DNA of 64,000 bases, from the NCBI RefSeq assembly GCF_003344785.1, contig NZ_QPMK01000002.1:62001-126000 (forward strand). Direction: 5' to 3'. The notes below the pieces were generated by a model, which was not told the DNA's origin, did not search any database, and saw nothing but the letters and a program-made list of their open reading frames with translations. This stretch comes from Thalassococcus profundi (lineage in GTDB: Bacteria > Pseudomonadota > Alphaproteobacteria > Rhodobacterales > Rhodobacteraceae). Numbering within the stretch: the first letter of the stretch is position 1; each line of letters starts with the position of its first letter. Both the position numbers and the translations under genes were made by a program. Positions 53,642 through 62,058 of this stretch are shown one piece after another.

Positions 53642-54768
53642 CGATTCACTGGTGCGGCACGGGCCTTTCGGCCATTCCCGGCCTGCGGCGGCTGATCTCG
53701 GACGGGCACGAGGTGACGGTCTGGAACCGCACGCTCGACAAGGCCGAGGACGCGGTCGGCGACCTGACCCAGCGCCTGCACGAATTCGAGATGGCGGCGC
53801 TGCGCGCCGAGGTGCAACCGGGCGACGTGGTCGTGTCGATGCTGCCTGCGGACTTTCACGTGCCGCTGGCCGAAATGGCCATCGACCGCAGCGCGCATTT
53901 CGTCAGTTCCTCCTACATCGCGCCGGACATGCGTTCGCTGCACGCCCGCGCGCAGATCAAGGGAGTGTGCCTTGTCAACGAGGTCGGGCTCGACCCGGGC
54001 ATCGACCACCTGATGGCGCATCACCTGGTGGCCGCCTACCGCAGCAGCGCCGCCTACGATCCCGCCAATGCGCTCAGCTTCACCTCCTACTGCGGCGGTG
54101 TGCCGAAACATCCCAACGCCTTTCGCTACAAATTCAGCTGGGCACCGGTCGGCGTGCTGAAGGCGCTGCGCTCCCCGTCGCGGTCGATCCGTGCCTTTTC
54201 AGAGCTCGAGGTGGCGCGCCCCTGGGACGCGCTCAGCCGCTACGATGCGCCGCTGCCGGTGCCGGAAAGCTTCGAGGTCTATCCGAACCGCGACAGCCTG
54301 CCCTTCATCGAGCAGTACCACTTCGACCCGACATGGAAGGTGAAGACCTTCGTGCGCGGGACGCTGCGGCTCAACGGCTGGTCGGAGGCCTGGGCGCCGA
54401 TCTTCGACGCGGTCGAGACGGCGGACGACGCGGCGCTGAACGCCCTGGCGCAGCGGCTGCTGGCGGAGAACGCCTATGAAGAGGAAGAACCGGACCGCGT
54501 GGTCATGTGCGTGTCGCTCCTGGCCGAGGCCGAGGGCCGACCGGCCTGGCACCGGACCTATGTGATGGACGCCCATGGCGATGCCCGCGGCACGGCGATG
54601 GCGCGGCTGGTGTCGCACCCGGTGTCCTGGGCGGTGGACGCGGTGATGCTACGGCAGATCCCGCCTGGCGTCTCGGCTGCGCCCTCCGATCCCAAGCTGG
54701 TGTCGGAGTGGCTGGGCCGGGTGGAGACGCTGGCGCAGACGCTGATGGTTGTGGATCATCTGGCATGA
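53638..54768 (+). CDS. Saccharopine dehydrogenase/reductase, glutamate-semialdehyde side
   Basis: 376 residues, starting inside the previous gene's stop (ATGA). N-terminal Rossmann part (WCGTGLSAIPGLRRLI, VTVWNRTLDKA), SMLPADFHVPLAEMAI, and the signature NEVGLDPGIDHLMAHH of saccharopine reductases. It splits saccharopine to glutamate and 2-aminoadipate semialdehyde, or the reverse. Lysine degradation is the likelier direction in marine roseobacters. A hairpin-rich gap follows. Confidence 0.82.
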   Translation: MTIHWCGTGLSAIPGLRRLISDGHEVTVWNRTLDKAEDAVGDLTQRLHEFEMAALRAEVQPGDVVVSMLPADFHVPLAEMAIDRSAHFVSSSYIAPDMRSLHARAQIKGVCLVNEVGLDPGIDHLMAHHLVAAYRSSAAYDPANALSFTSYCGGVPKHPNAFRYKFSWAPVGVLKALRSPSRSIRAFSELEVARPWDALSRYDAPLPVPESFEVYPNRDSLPFIEQYHFDPTWKVKTFVRGTLRLNGWSEAWAPIFDAVETADDAALNALAQRLLAENAYEEEEPDRVVMCVSLLAEAEGRPAWHRTYVMDAHGDARGTAMARLVSHPVSWAVDAVMLRQIPPGVSAAPSDPKLVSEWLGRVETLAQTLMVVDHLA

Positions 54769-54858
54769 ATGCACCGCTGCCGCGCTTTCAATGCGGGCGG
54801 CAGTCCTGATACCGAGCGCCGGATTGGGGGCCAGCCCCCAAACCCCCGGAGATTTAGG

Positions 54859-54902
54859 GGCAAGATGAAGGGACCGCGTTGCGCGCCCGTCTTCATCTTG
54901 CC
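54859..54902. repeat. 12-bp inverted repeat between converging genes
   Basis: GGCAAGATGAAG (54859-54870) and its exact complement CTTCATCTTGCC (54891-54902) are 20 nt apart. The second arm and its flank (CTTCATCTTGCCAATAAACTCC) nearly repeat at 61326-61345 (CTTCATCTTGCCGATAAACCTCC), after the TIGR03862 gene. It may be a small dispersed element or a two-way terminator. Confidence 0.5.
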
Positions 54903-54943
54903 AATAAACTCCCGCCGGAGGCTCCGGCGCTTGCAGCCCCCGC

Positions 54944-56065
54944 CTAACCCTCACCGAGCTTGGGCGACGGCCTGTCCAGGACCAGTTCGGCATCGGAAAA
55001 CCGGAAGGGCGCGCGCAGGCCGGGCACGTCGCCCGGGGCGATCCGCATCCCGCGCGCCTGCACCTGCGGATCGGCCATGACCTCGGCCATGTCGTTGATC
55101 GGCCCGGCGGGCACGCCTTCGGCCTCGCACGCGGCCAGCAGGTCGGCCTTGGTCCGGGTGAGTGTCGCCGCGGTCAGGCGCGCGGTCATCTCGGACCGGT
55201 TGGCGATGCGGTCTGCGTTGGTCAGAAAATCCGGGTGCTCGGCCATCTCCTCGAGACCCAGCAGTCGGCAGAGGCGCCGGTACTGCGCATCGTTGCCGGT
55301 GGCGATGATGATGAACCCGTCGGCGCAATCGAAGACCTGATAGGGCGTGAGGTTCGGGTGGTAGTTGCCCGTCCGTCCCGGCGGCGTGCCGGTGGCGAGG
55401 TAGTTCATCGCCTGGTTCGCCGTCACCGACACCGCGCAGTCGAGCAGCGCCATGTCGATGTGCTGGCCCCGCCCGGTGGCATGGCGCTGGTGCACTGCGG
55501 CGAGGATCGCCGCCACCGAATAGACCCCGGTGAAGAGGTCGGTGACCGCCACGCCCGCGCGCTGCGGCTGACCGTCGGGATCGCCAGTGATCGACATCAG
55601 CCCCGACATGCCCTGGATGATGTAGTCGTAGCCCGCCCGGTGCGCGTACGGCCCGTCCTGCCCGAAGCCGGTGATCGAGCAGTAGATCAGAGCGGGATTG
55701 AGCGCCGACAGGCTGTCGTAATCCATGCCGTATTTCCGCAGGCCCCCGACCTTGAAATTCTCGATCAGGATATCGGCGTCGGCGATGAGTTCGCGCATCC
55801 GTTCCTGGCCCTCGTCGCTTGCGAGGTCCACCACCACCGAGGATTTGCCCCGATTGCAGGAGTGGAAATAGGCCGCCGTCCGGTCATCTTCACGCTCGAT
55901 GAAGGGCGGCCCCCAGCGCCGCGTGTCGTCGCCCTGCGGCGCTTCGACCTTGATGACCTCGGCGCCCAGATCGGAAAGCGTCTGGCCGGCCCAGGGACCG
56001 GCCAGGATACGGGCCAGCTCGATGACCTTGAGGCCGGCGAGCGGCCCGCGTGGGGCAGAGGTCAT
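54944..56065 (-). CDS. CaiB/BaiF (class III) CoA-transferase (second)
   Basis: 373 residues. LAGLKVIELARILAGPWAGQ, LGAEVIKVEAPQGDDTRRWGPPF, SSVVVDLASDEG, DILIENFKVG, TGFGQDGPYAHRAGYD and VAVTDLFTGVYS (the catalytic-type Asp). It moves CoA between organic acids; the acid is unknown. Its start overlaps the stop of the DsbA-like gene by 4 nt, an unexpected pairing. It differs clearly from the 15392 protein (different N-terminus and length). Confidence 0.88.
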   Translation of the reverse strand: MTSAPRGPLAGLKVIELARILAGPWAGQTLSDLGAEVIKVEAPQGDDTRRWGPPFIEREDDRTAAYFHSCNRGKSSVVVDLASDEGQERMRELIADADILIENFKVGGLRKYGMDYDSLSALNPALIYCSITGFGQDGPYAHRAGYDYIIQGMSGLMSITGDPDGQPQRAGVAVTDLFTGVYSVAAILAAVHQRHATGRGQHIDMALLDCAVSVTANQAMNYLATGTPPGRTGNYHPNLTPYQVFDCADGFIIIATGNDAQYRRLCRLLGLEEMAEHPDFLTNADRIANRSEMTARLTAATLTRTKADLLAACEAEGVPAGPINDMAEVMADPQVQARGMRIAPGDVPGLRAPFRFSDAELVLDRPSPKLGEG

Positions 56066-56727
56066 TCGCCGAGCTTTTCGTCCAGGATGGCCGAGAAATC
56101 GGCATAGTTCATGTTGGAGTACTTCTGCCCGTCGATGATGAAGGTCGGGGTCGACTGGACGTCATCGGCGGTGGCGTTTTCCTGGTACCAGGCCACCAGC
56201 GTGCGCAGCTTGTCGCCGTCGGTCAGACAGGACTCCAGCTTGTCGTTGTCGATCCCCGCGATCAGGCCGATCTTGCGCAGCTCGTCAGCGATGGCGCCGT
56301 CTGCGCCGGCCCGGACCCAGTCCGACTGGCCCTTGTAGATCAGGTCCGCGATGCCGAAGAACTTCGACGGCTCGCAGCGCGCGATCATCGACGCCCACAT
56401 GCCGTACTTGTCGAAATAGACCTCGCGGTAGGTGAACTTGATCTTGTCGGTGTCGATGTAGTTGGCCTTGAGGTCGCCATAGACGTTCTGATGGAACGTC
56501 GCGCAATGCGGGCAGGTGAAGGAGGCGTATTCGATCACCTCGACCTCGGCCTCCTCGTTGCCCAGCACCATTTCCTGGATCGTGCTGGTGTCGACCTCGG
56601 CGGCCTGGGCATTGGCGGCGCCCGTGGGCAGTTCCGCCGGGGCGGTGCCGGTGCTTTGAGACAGCCAGAGGCCGCCTCCGGCCATCAGAGCGAATGCCAG
56701 GGCGGCGGCGGCAAGGGTACGGGTCAT
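56062..56727 (-). CDS. DsbA-family thiol oxidoreductase
   Basis: 221 residues. N-terminal signal-anchor (MTRTLAAAALAFALMAGGGLW), then a thioredoxin fold with the CPHC active site in YASFTCPHCATFH and the cis-Pro in VQSTPTFIIDG. It catalyses disulphide formation or reduction in the periplasm. GAGGACTTTCC precedes the ATG. It ends in the start of the CaiB-like gene. Confidence 0.92.
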   Translation of the reverse strand: MTRTLAAAALAFALMAGGGLWLSQSTGTAPAELPTGAANAQAAEVDTSTIQEMVLGNEEAEVEVIEYASFTCPHCATFHQNVYGDLKANYIDTDKIKFTYREVYFDKYGMWASMIARCEPSKFFGIADLIYKGQSDWVRAGADGAIADELRKIGLIAGIDNDKLESCLTDGDKLRTLVAWYQENATADDVQSTPTFIIDGQKYSNMNYADFSAILDEKLGE

Positions 56728-56766
56728 GGAAAGTCCTCTTTCGTCGGTGGGGCCGGGGCGGATGCC

Positions 56767-57276
56767 TCAGCCTTTGGATCTGGATATGACGTTCGCGGCC
56801 AGACGTTCAAGCGCCGCGCGCAGGGCGTCGTCACCGACCGTTTCGGTCGAGGCGCGCGCGCGGGCGACAACCTCGGGCGCGGCGGCCGCGTCGGCGCGCG
56901 GGCGCGGCCGGTGCTGAAAATCGGCCTGCCCTTCGGCAAAGCCGGTGGCGGCGGTCTGGGTGATGCGGATGCGCGCGATGGCATTGTAGCCGTAGACCGC
57001 GTTCACGCGGGCGCGGATCTGCTCTTTCTGCATCTCGAGCATCGGTGCCTGCGCGCCGGTGGTGAGCAGCGTCAGCGTCGCCCCCAGCCCGCCCTTGCCA
57101 AAGCCGATGTCCACCGGGCGGCTGATCGCGGCAACATCCTCTCCGGCAATCTCGGGCCAATGGGTCAGCACCCGGGACTGCGCAAAGCCGCGGCTTTCGC
57201 TGGCGCGCCGTATCTGCCCCTGCAGGAGCGTCGCGGTACGGGCGAAACCCTTTGATGTGCCGGATCGTCTGGCCAT
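56767..57276 (-). CDS. DUF721/DciA-family protein
   Basis: 169 residues. The DUF721 pattern is in LTHWPEIAGEDVAAISRPVDI and ATLTLLTTGAQAPMLEMQKEQIRARVNAVYG (key part QAPMLEMQKEQIRARVN). DciA helps load the replicative helicase in many bacteria. The C-terminus has an Ala/Arg-rich stretch. Divergent from mutY. Confidence 0.75.
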   Translation of the reverse strand: MARRSGTSKGFARTATLLQGQIRRASESRGFAQSRVLTHWPEIAGEDVAAISRPVDIGFGKGGLGATLTLLTTGAQAPMLEMQKEQIRARVNAVYGYNAIARIRITQTAATGFAEGQADFQHRPRPRADAAAAPEVVARARASTETVGDDALRAALERLAANVISRSKG

Positions 57277-57368
57277 GGCTTGAATCCCTCTCTGGCTTCC
57301 TATTCTAAGGGGCGAGGGCCGCCCTCGCCAGCCCCAAGAGCGCGGGCGCCATCACAGGAGGTTGAGAC

Positions 57369-58412
57369 TTGCGTGAACCCGCCGACCCAGGCGCGCTGCT
57401 GGACTGGTACGACCGCCATGCGCGCGCCATGCCCTGGCGCGTGGGGCCGGCGACACGGCGCGCGGGCGTCCGCCCCGACCCCTACCGCATCTGGCTGTCC
57501 GAGATCATGCTGCAACAGACCACGGTGGCAGCGGTGCGCGACTATTTCGTCAAGTTCACCACGCTCTGGCCGCGGGTCACCGACCTTGCCGCCGCCGAGG
57601 ATGCCGAGGTCATGGCCGCCTGGGCGGGCCTGGGGTACTACGCCCGCGCCCGCAACCTGCTGAAATGCGCCCGCGTGGTCACGTCCGAGCACGGCGGCAC
57701 CTTTCCCGCCGATCATGCCACCCTGCTCACCCTGCCAGGCATCGGCCCCTATACCGCCGCCGCAATCAGCGCCATCGCCTTCGACGCGCCGGAAACCGTG
57801 GTCGACGGCAACGTTGAACGGGTCATGGCGCGGCTTCACGACGAACACACGCCCCTGCCTGCCGCGAAGCCCATCCTGACCGAGATGGCCCGAAGCCTCA
57901 CGCCGCAGGAGCGGCCCGGCGATTATGCCCAGGCGGTGATGGACCTCGGCGCCACGATCTGCACGCCGCGCAAACCCGCCTGCGGGCTCTGCCCCTGGCG
58001 GCCCAGCTGCGCCGCCTTCGTCAACGGCACCGCGACCGAGCTGCCGAAGAAAAGCCCCAAGAAGAAAAAGCCCGTGCGCCTTGGCATCGTCTATCTCGCG
58101 CGGCGCATCGACGGCGCCTGGCTGCTGGAGACCCGGCCCGACAAGGGGCTTCTGGGCGGAATGCTGGGCTGGCCCGGGTCGGACTGGTCCGACGCCCCCG
58201 TCGAAGACCCCCCGATTCGCGCCGAATGGAAGACGCTGGACGCCGAGGCCCGCCACACCTTCACGCATTTCCACCTGCGCCTCACGGTCAAGACCGCGCT
58301 GGTGCCCATGGACCGCGCCCCCCTGCGCGGCACCTTCTTGGAGCCCGACGCCTTCGACCCCGAGGCCCTGCCCACCGTCATGCGCAAGGCCTACAATCTC
58401 GCCCGGACCTAG
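57369..58412 (+). CDS. mutY: A/G-specific adenine glycosylase
   Basis: 347 residues. Removes adenine mispaired with 8-oxoguanine. HhH motif LPGIGPYTAAAI, catalytic Asp in ETVVDGNVERV, the 4Fe-4S ligand pattern C-x6-C-x2-C-x5-C in CTPRKPACGLCPWRPSC, and the Nudix-like C-terminal domain with EARHTFTHFHL. The start is a TTG with a perfect AGGAGG seven nt before it (57356-57361), so an ATG start is not needed. It ends convergent with the HNH gene, overlapping by 4 nt. Confidence 0.93.
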   Translation: MREPADPGALLDWYDRHARAMPWRVGPATRRAGVRPDPYRIWLSEIMLQQTTVAAVRDYFVKFTTLWPRVTDLAAAEDAEVMAAWAGLGYYARARNLLKCARVVTSEHGGTFPADHATLLTLPGIGPYTAAAISAIAFDAPETVVDGNVERVMARLHDEHTPLPAAKPILTEMARSLTPQERPGDYAQAVMDLGATICTPRKPACGLCPWRPSCAAFVNGTATELPKKSPKKKKPVRLGIVYLARRIDGAWLLETRPDKGLLGGMLGWPGSDWSDAPVEDPPIRAEWKTLDAEARHTFTHFHLRLTVKTALVPMDRAPLRGTFLEPDAFDPEALPTVMRKAYNLART

Positions 58413-58711
58413 CGCTTGCGCCGCCCGCCCGCGCTCCGCTTGTGAAACCCCGGCGGACGTTTCGCCACCCACTTGACGAAGGCCGCCAGCCGCGGATGCG
58501 CGCGCAGCTTTTCCGGCGTGTCGTAATCGCGCGCAAGCTCCGCCTCGGTCAGGCTCGCATGGATCTCGTTGTGGCAGATCTGGTGCAGCAGCACGACCGG
58601 CCCGCCCTTGCCGCCTTTGAGCTTGGGCACGAGGTGATGCAGGCTTTGCCGGACGCCCTTCGGCACCGGACGCCCGCACAGCGCGCAGATCGGATCGCTT
58701 TCCGTCACCAT
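58409..58711 (-). CDS. HNH endonuclease-like protein
   Basis: 100 residues. Zinc-ribbon-type CALCGRPVP, then LHHLVPKLKGG and QICHNEIHASL form an HNH-like core (CxxC, HH, C-H-x3-H). The tail is Arg/Lys-rich. The ATG at 58711 is preferred over one 27 codons upstream, which lies in the promoter area of mscS. Restriction, repair or recombination nuclease; not tied to a system here. Confidence 0.75.
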   Translation of the reverse strand: MVTESDPICALCGRPVPKGVRQSLHHLVPKLKGGKGGPVVLLHQICHNEIHASLTEAELARDYDTPEKLRAHPRLAAFVKWVAKRPPGFHKRSAGGRRKR

Positions 58712-58772
58712 TGCCCCCTTTTGATCCGGGGCATAATCTGCGCCGCGAACTGACACTGACAAGGCGGCGCCG

Positions 58773-60119
58773 ATGGACTGGGACCTCTCCACCCAACCGG
58801 AGATCGTGCAGCGCGCGGCGGACTACGGGCTGATCGGCTGGGACACCGCCCGCAGCTGGCTGGTCTCGCCCGCCGTCTGGTCGCAATTCGCGCTGATCGC
58901 CGCCGCCTTCATCCTGGCCTGGCTCATCGCCCGGCAGCTGCGGCCGTGGCTCGCGCAGTGGCTGACACCGCCCGCGGCGAGCACCGGCGCGCTGTCCCGG
59001 GCCCGGCGGTTCGCGCTGATCTTCCTGCCGCTGATCCTGCCGCTTCTGGCCTATGCCCTGACCGGACTCGGAGAGCAGATCACGCGGCAGCTCTTCGGTT
59101 CGGGCGCGGTCATCGCCTTCGGCCAGCGGCTGTTCCTGGTGCTGGCGGCACGCGCCTTCGTCCGTGACATGGTGAGCGATCCCTTCCTCAAGCTGCTGGG
59201 CCGCTATGTGCTGATGCCGGCGATGCTCCTCTATGCCTTCGGCATCCTCGACGACGTGACCGCCCGGCTCGACGCGGTCATCCTCAGCCTCGGCACGATC
59301 TCCTTCTCGGCCCTGGCGCTGTTGCGCGGGGTCATCGCGGGCACACTGCTCTTCTGGCTGGGACGCTGGTCCAACGACCAGAGCGCGCAATACATCGAAC
59401 GCCAGGACATGCGCCCGGCGACGCGGCAACTGGCCGCAAAGGCGGCCGAGATCGCGATCTTCGGCGCGGCCTTCCTGATGCTGATGACCATCATGGGCAT
59501 CCCGCTGACCTCGCTCGCCGTGCTGGGCGGCGCGCTGGGCGTCGGGATCGGGCTCGGGCTGCAACGCATCGTCGCCAACTACATCTCCGGCGTGATCCTG
59601 CTTCTCGAAGGCCAGGCGACCGTGGGCGACTACGTCGAGCTCGACAACGGCCAGGCCGGCACCATCGTCAGGACCACCGCCCGGGCGATGATCCTCGAAA
59701 CCTTCGACGGCCGCTGGATCGTGGTGCCGAACGAGGATTTCATCACCACCCGGATCGTCAACTATTCCGACCAGGGCAGCGCCAACCGCTACTCGGTCGA
59801 CTTCTCGGTCTCCTACGACACCGACATCAACCGCATCCCCGACCTGATCGCCGCCGCCGTCGCCACACATCCCGGCGTGTTGCAGGACCCCGAACCGCCG
59901 GATGTGGAGCTGCGCGGATTCGGCGAGTCGGGCATCGACTTCGGGGTGGAGTTCTGGGTAAACGGCATCGACGACGGCAAGAACAAGTACGCCTCGGACG
60001 TGCTGTTCCTGATCTGGAACGCGCTCAAGGAGAACGGCATCGACATCCCCTACCCGCACCGCGTCATCGAAATGCGCACCGGTCCGGCTGCCGCGCCGGA
60101 CCCGTCGCCGCGGCCCTGA
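58773..60119 (+). CDS. MscS-family mechanosensitive channel
   Basis: 448 residues. Several N-terminal membrane segments, the pore helix region ALGVGIGLGLQRIVANYISGVILL, then the MscS beta domain (EGQATVGDYVELDNGQAGTIVRTTARAM, VVPNEDFITTRIVNYS; key part VVPNEDF). It opens under membrane tension and releases solutes. Likely in the inner membrane. The flavoprotein gene follows by 3 nt. Confidence 0.9.
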   Translation: MDWDLSTQPEIVQRAADYGLIGWDTARSWLVSPAVWSQFALIAAAFILAWLIARQLRPWLAQWLTPPAASTGALSRARRFALIFLPLILPLLAYALTGLGEQITRQLFGSGAVIAFGQRLFLVLAARAFVRDMVSDPFLKLLGRYVLMPAMLLYAFGILDDVTARLDAVILSLGTISFSALALLRGVIAGTLLFWLGRWSNDQSAQYIERQDMRPATRQLAAKAAEIAIFGAAFLMLMTIMGIPLTSLAVLGGALGVGIGLGLQRIVANYISGVILLLEGQATVGDYVELDNGQAGTIVRTTARAMILETFDGRWIVVPNEDFITTRIVNYSDQGSANRYSVDFSVSYDTDINRIPDLIAAAVATHPGVLQDPEPPDVELRGFGESGIDFGVEFWVNGIDDGKNKYASDVLFLIWNALKENGIDIPYPHRVIEMRTGPAAAPDPSPRP

Positions 60120-60122
60120 CCG

Positions 60123-61322
60123 GTGGCCGCGATCCGGACAGATGCGCTTGTCATCGGGGGCGGGCCGGCGGGACTGATGGCCGCCGACGCCCTGCTCTCG
60201 GCCGGGCACCGCGTCATGCTCTGCGAGGCAAAGCCGTCGATCGGACGCAAGTTCCTGATGGCCGGAAAATCCGGCCTCAACCTCACCAAGGCCGAAGCCT
60301 TCGGGCCGTTCCTCGACGCCTATGGCGCGGCGGCGCCGATGCTGCGTCCGATCCTCGAACACTTCCCGCCCGAGGCCGTCGCCGCCTGGGCCAACGGCCT
60401 CGGTCAGCCGACCTTCACCGGCTCCACCGGGCGGGTTTTCCCGACGGCGATGAAAGCCTCGCCGCTGCTCCGCGCCTGGCTCGAACGGCTCGCCGATCTG
60501 GGCCTCGACCGCCGCACCCACTGGCGCTGGACCGGGTGGGAGGACCCCGGCACCCACAGCTTCCAGACCGCCGGAGAGATCCTGCGCGTCGGCGCCCGGG
60601 CCGTGGTCTTCGCCCTGGGCGGCGCCAGCTGGGCGCGGCTGGGGTCGGACGGGCAATGGGCCAACATCTTCGCCGCCGGCGGCATCGCCGTCACCCCGTT
60701 CGCGCCCGCCAACACCGGCATCACGATCGCCTGGTCCAGCCACATGGCGCCGCACCTGGGCGCGCCGCTCAAGAACGTGGCCTTCCTCGCCGGCACGCGG
60801 CTGTCACGCGGCGAGGCGGTGATCGCGGCGCATGGGCTCGAAGGCGGCGGTCTCTACCCGCTGTCGCCGGCCCTGCGCGCGGGCGCGCCGCTGCGAGTCG
60901 ATCTCGCGCCGGACCGGACCGCCCGCGAGCTGGCGAGAAAGCTGGCGTCGCAACCGGCAAGACAAAGCCTGCCGAACCGCCTGCGCCGCGCCTGCGGTCT
61001 CGATGCCGCCAAGATCGCGCTGCTGAACGAATGCGCGCGCCCCCTGCCGCAGGACCCGCAAGAGCTCGCCGCCGTGATCAAGTCCCTGCCGCTGCCCCAT
61101 GCCGGCCTGCGCCCGCTCGACGAGGCGATCTCGACCGCCGGCGGCGTGGCGCTCGACGCTCTCGACGCCACCCTGATGCTGCGCGACAGGCCCGGCTCCT
61201 TCTGCTGCGGCGAGATGCTGGACTGGGAAGCCCCCACCGGCGGCTACCTGCTGACCGCCTGCCTCGCCACCGGGCTCTGGGCCGGCGAACACGCCGCCGC
61301 CTTCCTCGAAACGGCGGCCTGA
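60123..61322 (+). CDS. TIGR03862/HI0933-like FAD-dependent flavoprotein
   Basis: 399 residues, GTG start. FAD-binding GGGPAGLMAADALL at the N-terminus, KPSIGRKFLMAGKSGLNLTKAE (key part GRKFLMAGKSGLNL) and near the end CCGEMLDWEAPTGGYLLTACLATG. The family's reaction is not established. The start has no upstream ATG in frame; 60123 GTG follows the mscS stop by 3 nt. Confidence 0.85.
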   Translation: MAAIRTDALVIGGGPAGLMAADALLSAGHRVMLCEAKPSIGRKFLMAGKSGLNLTKAEAFGPFLDAYGAAAPMLRPILEHFPPEAVAAWANGLGQPTFTGSTGRVFPTAMKASPLLRAWLERLADLGLDRRTHWRWTGWEDPGTHSFQTAGEILRVGARAVVFALGGASWARLGSDGQWANIFAAGGIAVTPFAPANTGITIAWSSHMAPHLGAPLKNVAFLAGTRLSRGEAVIAAHGLEGGGLYPLSPALRAGAPLRVDLAPDRTARELARKLASQPARQSLPNRLRRACGLDAAKIALLNECARPLPQDPQELAAVIKSLPLPHAGLRPLDEAISTAGGVALDALDATLMLRDRPGSFCCGEMLDWEAPTGGYLLTACLATGLWAGEHAAAFLETAA

Positions 61323-61354
61323 TCCTTCATCTTGCCGATAAACCTCCAGAGAGC

Positions 61355-61452
61355 ACGAGAGACAGCGTCTCTCGTATCGCCCAACGGGCGATCCTGCTGC
61401 GCCGATGCGCAGGCGCATCGGACGACGTCTGTCGTATCGCCCGAAGGGCGAT
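61355..61452. repeat. Composite palindromic repeat, copies 2 and 3
   Basis: ACGAGAGAC-AGC-GTCTCTCGT (61355-61375) and ATCGCCC-AAC-GGGCGAT (61376-61392) repeat the layout of the element at 49804. A third unit follows: CCGATGCGC-AG-GCGCATCGG (61402-61421), ACGAC-GTCT-GTCGT (61422-61435), then ATCGCCC-GAA-GGGCGAT (61436-61452). Bases AGAGAGCACGAGAGAC and GTCTCTCGTATCGCC are shared with 49798-49829. It lies between two converging genes. Confidence 0.7.
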
Positions 61453-61455
61453 TCC

Positions 61456-62043
61456 CTAGCGGGCTGCGGCGGCCTGGTAGGCGGGACGCGCGGCAAGGCG
61501 CCTGGCATAGGCCCGGAACGGCTCCGGTGCCTCGGGAAAGGTCGCCATCCGCGCCCAGCCGCCGCAATGGGTCAGCAGGATGTCCGGCACGGTCATCTCT
61601 TCGCCCATGACGAACGGCCCCGCCATCTCGGCGCTGATCCGCTCGAGGTTGCGGGCGAATTCGGCGCGCAGGCTGTCCTTCACCGCCGGCACGCGCTCGG
61701 CCTCGGGAAGGATGAAGCTGTGCCGCGCGGCGGTCCAAAGCAGGGCATCGAGCTCGTCGAGGATGCGTTGGGTCCAGCCGTCCTGCCGGGCGCGCTGCAC
61801 GGTGCCGGCGGGGGCGGTGAAGCGCCCGTGCTTGTCCGCGAGGTACGTCAGGATCGCGGTCGAATCGGTCAGCGTCGCCTCGCCGTCCAGCAGTACCGGG
61901 ATCTTGCCCAGCTTCGAATGCTGCGTGACCTCCTCGGACCGCGGCTGCACCGGCAGGTGCGTGTAATCCGCCCCCAGTTCCTCCAGCAGCCACAACACCC
62001 GGAAGGCGCGGCTCTTGCCCATGCCGATCACCGTGTAGCCCAT
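61456..62043 (-). CDS. Glutathione S-transferase family protein
   Basis: 195 residues. N-terminal thioredoxin-like domain (GMGKSRAFRVLWLLEELGADY, KIPVLLDGEATLTDSTAIL; key part LTDSTAIL) and the helical C-terminal domain with MTVPDILLTHCGGWARM. It conjugates glutathione to electrophiles or acts as a reductase. Ends in the hairpin region shared with the flavoprotein gene. Confidence 0.88.
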   Translation of the reverse strand: MGYTVIGMGKSRAFRVLWLLEELGADYTHLPVQPRSEEVTQHSKLGKIPVLLDGEATLTDSTAILTYLADKHGRFTAPAGTVQRARQDGWTQRILDELDALLWTAARHSFILPEAERVPAVKDSLRAEFARNLERISAEMAGPFVMGEEMTVPDILLTHCGGWARMATFPEAPEPFRAYARRLAARPAYQAAAAR

Positions 62044-62058
62044 GCGTCTCTCTCCCCG

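Noticed and set aside
57300-60755. 1,151-codon minus-strand open frame antisense to mutY, mscS and the flavoprotein gene
   Set aside because: All three antisense genes have full family signatures; the long frame has none.
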